This document shows, one piece after another, positions 59,873 through 64,000 of a stretch of 64,000 nucleotides of DNA. Location: contig CAAEIG010000081.1 of the NCBI GenBank assembly GCA_900755895.1, positions 62,001 through 126,000 of the forward strand. The letters run 5' to 3'. The position numbers and the translations under genes were made by a program. The notes below the pieces were generated by a model, which was not told the origin of the DNA, did not search any database, and saw nothing but the letters and a program-made list of their open reading frames with translations. The DNA is from Clostridia bacterium (lineage in GTDB: Bacteria > Bacillota > Clostridia > Oscillospirales > Acutalibacteraceae). Positions within the stretch are counted from its first letter, which is position 1; every line of letters begins with the position of its first letter.

Positions 59873-61621
59873 ATGAAAAAGAAAGAGAAGTCCTCCCTGG
59901 CTCGATTGCTGCTGGACAATCGCCGTCATTGGCCGGGGCTCCTTTGGTTGACTGTGCTGATGCTGTTGTCCGGGTTATTCAAGTCCCTTTCTGCGGATTT
60001 CTTGGGTCGAGCTGTGGACCTGGGCGTGGCTGGGCAAATGGAAACCATGACCTGGTGCATAGGAGTGACCCTGGTCATGGTGGTGGCGGACGCGGTGCGC
60101 CTAGGTGTGTTTAACGTGGATACTGCCCGCACGGTGGAGCGCATGTTTCTAGATATCAAACGCCAGGTTTTTCGAGCGGTGGCAGGCTGTAAGCTCTCTG
60201 ACTTTGAGACAGGTATGCAGGGGGGCGACGTGCTCTCCCGAGTCACCGACGACCTGCCCGCGCTGTCCCGGGCCTTTTCCGAAACCTTCACCTGGCTGAT
60301 CAGCGTGTTCTGCCGGGGAATTGTGGCCCTGGTGTTCTGCATCGGTGTGTCCTGGGAACTGTCGGCGGTGTACCTGGTGATCACTCCCTTGCTCATTTTC
60401 GCCATGAATAAGATCGGCAAACCCATCCAGGCGCTGCAGACAAAAGCCTCCCGCAGCGGTGGGAAGGCCTACGGCATCATGAATGAGATGCTCAACAACA
60501 ATGCTGCGCTCAAAGCGTTCGGAGCGGAAGAGACGATGGATCAGCGTTTTGCCGGAGCGGTTGAGTCCCAGCGTCAGGGACTGGACCAGGCAGCTCGCAA
60601 GGGCACCGTCCTGACCTTGACGGCCTACCTCTCCGATGTGCTGCTCATCGCGGTGGTGTTCCTCTTTGGTGGGTGGCTCATCGCGGTGGGCCGGATCACA
60701 GTGGGCGCCTTTGTCACCTTTGTCACACTGACGGGGAGCATTCGAGAGGCTTTCAACCTGCTGGATAAGAGTATGAGTACCTTGCGGCAAGCAGAGGCCT
60801 ATGCCACTCGTCTGTATGAGGTGTTGGACCTGCCCCAGGAAGCGGAAGGAACCCCAGCTGCATCTCCAGTGAAACAGCAGACAGGAGATACCGTGTTGAT
60901 GGAGAATCTGCAGTTTGCCTATACTCCAGAAAAGCCGGTTCTGAAAGGTGTGGATTTGCACGTAAAGTCTGGAGAGCATGTGGGCGTAATCGGCCCCAGC
61001 GGCTGCGGCAAGACCACCTTGTTGCGGCTGATCTGCGGATTGTACCAAGGGTATGAGGGGAATCTGGAAGTGCTGGGCTGCCCGGTGGCGACTACCCCTC
61101 TGGCGGAGCTGCGGTCAGGCATTGCCGTGGTTTCCCAGGAGCCCAGTTTGTTCCGGGGAACCATTGCCGAAAACGTCCGTTATGGCAAACTTGACGCCAC
61201 AGATTCCCAGGTGGAGCAGGCACTTCGGGACGCTCGGCTGTGGGATTTTGTGGAGACGCTTGAAGACGGAATGCATACCCAGATCGGTGATGGAGGCTCT
61301 CGGCTCAGTGGGGGACAGCGACAGCGCATCGCCATAGCCCGGGCGCTGGTCCGAAACGCGGGCCTTATCATTCTGGACGAGGCATCCTCCGCCTTGGATA
61401 CAAAAACCGAAGGGGAGATTCAGCAGACCATGGACGAGGCCTTCCGGGACAAGACGGTGTTGGTCATTGCCCACCGGTTCACAGCAGTGGCCCACATGGA
61501 TCGTGTGTACTGTATGGAGGAAGGCCGTGTGGCAGAGCAAGGCACAGTGAAGGAACTTCTTTCCAGGGATACCATGCTGCGTCGAATGGCTCAAGCACAG
61601 GGAGGTGGAACGCATGAATGA
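59873..61621 (+). CDS. ABC exporter, membrane and ATPase half-transporter (first of a pair)
   Basis: Predicted 582 residues. About six membrane helices (20-310) precede a nucleotide-binding domain with Walker A GPSGCGKTT, signature RLSGGQRQR, Walker B LIILDEASSALD and switch His in VIAHR. All catalytic elements look intact. It probably pairs with the next gene as a heterodimer. No peptidase domain is present at the N-terminus, so it is not a bacteriocin-processing exporter. Confidence 0.93.
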   Translation: MKKKEKSSLARLLLDNRRHWPGLLWLTVLMLLSGLFKSLSADFLGRAVDLGVAGQMETMTWCIGVTLVMVVADAVRLGVFNVDTARTVERMFLDIKRQVFRAVAGCKLSDFETGMQGGDVLSRVTDDLPALSRAFSETFTWLISVFCRGIVALVFCIGVSWELSAVYLVITPLLIFAMNKIGKPIQALQTKASRSGGKAYGIMNEMLNNNAALKAFGAEETMDQRFAGAVESQRQGLDQAARKGTVLTLTAYLSDVLLIAVVFLFGGWLIAVGRITVGAFVTFVTLTGSIREAFNLLDKSMSTLRQAEAYATRLYEVLDLPQEAEGTPAASPVKQQTGDTVLMENLQFAYTPEKPVLKGVDLHVKSGEHVGVIGPSGCGKTTLLRLICGLYQGYEGNLEVLGCPVATTPLAELRSGIAVVSQEPSLFRGTIAENVRYGKLDATDSQVEQALRDARLWDFVETLEDGMHTQIGDGGSRLSGGQRQRIAIARALVRNAGLIILDEASSALDTKTEGEIQQTMDEAFRDKTVLVIAHRFTAVAHMDRVYCMEEGRVAEQGTVKELLSRDTMLRRMAQAQGGGTHE

Positions 61622-63338
61622 CCGGATGAATTACCTTGCCATCCTGCGAGTGATGGCGAAGAATTTCAGTTACATGCGGGGCCAGCGGTTGCGGTTCCTT
61701 GTGGGCGGGATTCTGGGTCTAGGGTCTTTGGCAGTGGCGTTTCTCATCCCTTACTTATATCAGCAGCTGATGGAACTGGTGGAGGCCGGTGCTGGTTACG
61801 GTGAGATCTTGGGTGCTGTAGGCCCGGTTTTTGCAGCTTTGGTTCTGCTGATGCCTCTGGTGTGTCTTGGCAGCTGGTGGCAGAAGACCAGCGCCAACTT
61901 TGCTACAGCCAACCTGCAAAAAGTTGTGTTTGGTCACACCATGCGGCTGCCAGTTTCCGCACTGGAGACGGACCGGGCAGATAAAGTGTTGCGGGCAACG
62001 GTCAATGTGCGCAGTGCTACCAGTATGTTCACTGGATACACGATGACTTTGGTGTTCAAGTTTCTGGTGTACTTTGTGGGGTCACTTTTCATCCTGCTGT
62101 GGTTGGATTGGCGGTATGCACTGCTGGGAGTTGCCCTCTCGGCGGTGATGTTCTGGGCGACCACCTGGCTGAATTTGCGGCTGCGGGTGTTGGAGCGAAA
62201 GGCTCTGGGTGCAGATTCCGCCCTGGGTGCCGTGCTCCTGGACCTGGCGGGAAATCTGCCGGTGGTAAAGCTTTTTGGCCTGGAGCAGGTGCTTTCCCGC
62301 AAGTACAGCGACGCCGGCGAGGAAGCTTACCGCTGCCGCCTCCACTATAAAGTGATGCGGGGTACAACTGATGGTGTGCTGGACTTTTTGTGCTACGGAG
62401 CCCAGGCTCTTGCCATTCTGTTGGGAGTGTGGGTCTTAGGGTTCTCCGGGGATTTTCCCTCTCTGGTGTACTTGTCCAGCATGTTTAGCCTCATGCTCAC
62501 CGGTACCCGAGACCTGGGGAATGCGGTGATGTTTATTCAGACAACGGTGGTCAACTCCCAGCGAGTGCAAGAGCTGTTGGATGCCCCCATAGAAACTGAC
62601 CGGAAAGCAAGCGCTCAGCCTGATTTTGCCACCCATCCTGCCCTGGAGTTCCGCCATGTGGACTTCTCCTACCTGCCCGGAAAGCCGGTGCTTCACGATA
62701 TTTGTCTGACGGTGCAGCCCGGCCAGACGGTGGCTCTAGTGGGGGGCAGTGGATGCGGCAAGACCACCCTCATCAAGCTGCTGGAGAATTTTTACGCCCC
62801 AGATGCAGGGGAGATCCTACTGGGAGGTGCGCCCCTCGGTCAGTTGAGCAACTATGATTTGCGCAGGCAGTTCTCCTACATTCCCCAGGATGCCCAGCTC
62901 ACCAGCGGCACCATCGCTGAAAATGTGGCTCTATCCCACTCCCAGTCTGACAGGGTCCGAGTGGTGGAATGTCTGAGCCAGGCGTCTTTGGAGTTGGAGG
63001 AGGATACACCGGTGGGAGAAAGCGGTTCCGGTCTTTCCGGAGGCCAGGCACAGCGGGTTTCCATTGCCCGAGCGCTGTACCGAGACGCTCCGGTCTACCT
63101 GTTGGATGAGGCCACTTCAGCTCTGGACAGTGCCACTGAGGAGCAGTTACAGCACACCATTGATACGGTGCTGCAGGGTAAGACGGTGTTGGTGATTGCC
63201 CATCGTTTGAGCATTGTACGGAACGCTGATAAAATCGTGTACATGGAACAGGGACGCATTGTGGAGACAGGCACTCATGAGGAGTTGCTGGCTCTGGGAG
63301 GCGGATACAGCAAACTGTGTCAGAGCTCCTTGCACTGA
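61614..63338 (+). CDS. ABC exporter, membrane and ATPase half-transporter (second of a pair)
   Basis: Predicted 574 residues from the ATG at 61614 behind GGAGGTGG; a GTG at 61605 is in frame but overlaps that site. Six membrane helices precede a nucleotide-binding domain with Walker A GGSGCGKTT, signature GLSGGQAQR, Walker B VYLLDEATSALD and VIAHRLS. It overlaps the first exporter gene by eight bases, supporting equal synthesis and a heterodimer. The substrate is unknown; the upstream glycosyltransferase suggests a glycosylated compound or glycolipid. Confidence 0.93.
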   Translation: MNDRMNYLAILRVMAKNFSYMRGQRLRFLVGGILGLGSLAVAFLIPYLYQQLMELVEAGAGYGEILGAVGPVFAALVLLMPLVCLGSWWQKTSANFATANLQKVVFGHTMRLPVSALETDRADKVLRATVNVRSATSMFTGYTMTLVFKFLVYFVGSLFILLWLDWRYALLGVALSAVMFWATTWLNLRLRVLERKALGADSALGAVLLDLAGNLPVVKLFGLEQVLSRKYSDAGEEAYRCRLHYKVMRGTTDGVLDFLCYGAQALAILLGVWVLGFSGDFPSLVYLSSMFSLMLTGTRDLGNAVMFIQTTVVNSQRVQELLDAPIETDRKASAQPDFATHPALEFRHVDFSYLPGKPVLHDICLTVQPGQTVALVGGSGCGKTTLIKLLENFYAPDAGEILLGGAPLGQLSNYDLRRQFSYIPQDAQLTSGTIAENVALSHSQSDRVRVVECLSQASLELEEDTPVGESGSGLSGGQAQRVSIARALYRDAPVYLLDEATSALDSATEEQLQHTIDTVLQGKTVLVIAHRLSIVRNADKIVYMEQGRIVETGTHEELLALGGGYSKLCQSSLH

Positions 63339-63394
63339 GTTTGAAGAGAAAGAGCAATTGGAAGAGAACTGCTGGTAGTATTCTTGATGAAATG

Positions 63395-63443
63395 AAAAAC
63401 AAGTCCGGGAAGTGACAGTTCACATTCCTGGACTTGTTTTTTT
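63395..63443 (+). terminator. Bidirectional terminator between exporter genes and GH79 gene
   Basis: Arms AAAAACAAGTCC and GGACTTGTTTTT with inner pairing (GGGAA/TTCC) are flanked by A and T tracts on both sides. Confidence 0.88.
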
Positions 63444-63528
63444 GATTCAAGACATTTCAATATCCTGCGTATGTATGGAGGCTTGGACGACCAGCTAATT
63501 GCAATTAAATTGACTGAGGATATTCAGG

Positions 63529-64000
63529 TTAGACAACCAAAAAACTGCAGCTGGAAGGTGGGAGCTCCATTATGCCGGCAGAAATCTTCTTTCCGCAGAG
63601 CATTGGCAGATCCCCATATTCAGACAAATAGAGAGGCTTTCCGTTCAAGCAAATCGTTTGGCTGCGCATTTCGCTATCACTCGAAAGAAGATAAAGTTCC
63701 ACATCAAGAGGACAGGTTACAGTTAGGTTATCTGTCGGAGAATTGTTGATTACAAGATAAACGCAGCCCGGTTTTTTGTCTTTTCGAGAATGACAGTAGA
63801 GGTGGACGCTTTCCATGGGATGATTTTGGCAGTGGTACACAGTGTTTCCCATGAGAGTGTTCCAGAGTAAAACAGCGTAGTAATTGGGGCGGGGTTCGAA
63901 ATCACCCGGTCGCAGGAATCCATAATCAGAGGAGGCCAGGGTGTTGTGAAAAATAACACCATCGGTTATTGTGGCGAAACTGCCTAGCTCGTTGAGCGTG
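63529..64000 (-). CDS. GH79-like glycoside hydrolase (heparanase/beta-glucuronidase type), C-terminal part only
   Basis: An open frame runs leftward from the window edge for about 156 residues to a stop at 63529, with no start inside. It contains SDYGFLRPGDFEPRPNYYA followed by VLLWNTLMGNTVY, the pattern seen at the end of the catalytic barrel in GH79 enzymes, then a beta-rich C-terminal domain with LNGKPLYLSEYGDLP and ending SCSFLVV. The catalytic residues lie outside the window. Family members release glucuronic acid or cut glycosaminoglycans. It converges with the exporter operon. Confidence 0.72.
   Translation of the reverse strand, partial: TLNELGSFATITDGVIFHNTLASSDYGFLRPGDFEPRPNYYAVLLWNTLMGNTVYHCQNHPMESVHLYCHSRKDKKPGCVYLVINNSPTDNLTVTCPLDVELYLLSSDSEMRSQTICLNGKPLYLSEYGDLPMLCGKKISAGIMELPPSSCSFLVV

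Noticed and set aside
60149..61048. 299-codon minus-strand frame opposite the first ABC exporter
   Set aside because: It is antisense to an intact ABC gene and shows no domain.

Overview
The window looks like chromosome from an anaerobic, gut-type clostridial Firmicute, most likely in the Oscillospiraceae (Flavonifractor/Pseudoflavonifractor/Intestinimonas-like). The inference rests on the complete anaerobic (cbi-type) cobalamin pathway, an LplB/YtcP-type sugar importer with a membrane-bound AraC regulator, a split three-subunit xanthine dehydrogenase, the remains of an SLH-domain surface protein, and Gram-positive style promoters, ribosome binding sites and terminators. No rRNA, tRNA, CRISPR array, insertion sequence or phage gene was found.

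Left part (1-13.7 kb). This is accessory carbohydrate and small-molecule metabolism and is visibly AT-richer than the centre. A two-TM AraC/YesN-type regulator faces a leftward gene set: SDR dehydrogenase, type I dehydroquinase-like enzyme, second SDR, PIG3-like quinone oxidoreductase, class C beta-lactamase-fold hydrolase, then a lipoprotein binding protein and two permeases with no ATPase gene. A clan-D glycoside hydrolase follows with its own promoter. A second AraC regulator is divergent from the SDR end. Together they suggest import and intracellular processing of a glycosylated or esterified cyclitol or plant-type compound; the substrate is unknown.

Centre (13.7-37.8 kb). Two divergent units carry the whole route from glutamyl-tRNA to adenosylcobalamin. 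Leftward: hemA, sirC (precorrin-2 dehydrogenase), hemC, a cobA-hemD fusion, hemB and hemL, behind a consensus promoter, a cobalamin riboswitch and a riboswitch-linked terminator. Rightward: cbiC on its own promoter, then a second cobalamin riboswitch and terminator ahead of 18 tightly packed genes (cbiK, D, L, F, G, H, J, ET, A, cobT, U, S, a second small CobU-like gene, cobC, cbiB, cobD, cbiP, cobA/btuR). Putting the early haem genes under B12 control implies that this copy of the pathway feeds corrin synthesis. Cobalt uptake, lower-ligand synthesis and threonine kinase genes are not in the window.

Right part (37.8-64 kb). An AgrC-like histidine kinase and LytTR regulator pair sits beside a diguanylate cyclase, a MarR/MATE efflux pair, an APH(6)-like kinase and a methyltransferase. 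A rightward operon then joins a FecCD-type metal-chelate or oxyanion ABC importer to a purine permease, the three xanthine dehydrogenase subunits and a MocA-like cofactor enzyme. Next come a decayed SLH protein, an MFS exporter, a cyclophilin-fold lipoprotein, an HExxH protein, and a glycosyltransferase with a two-protein ABC exporter. The right edge cuts a leftward GH79 (heparanase/beta-glucuronidase-like) gene. Functions come from motifs read by eye and known family patterns; no database search was run.
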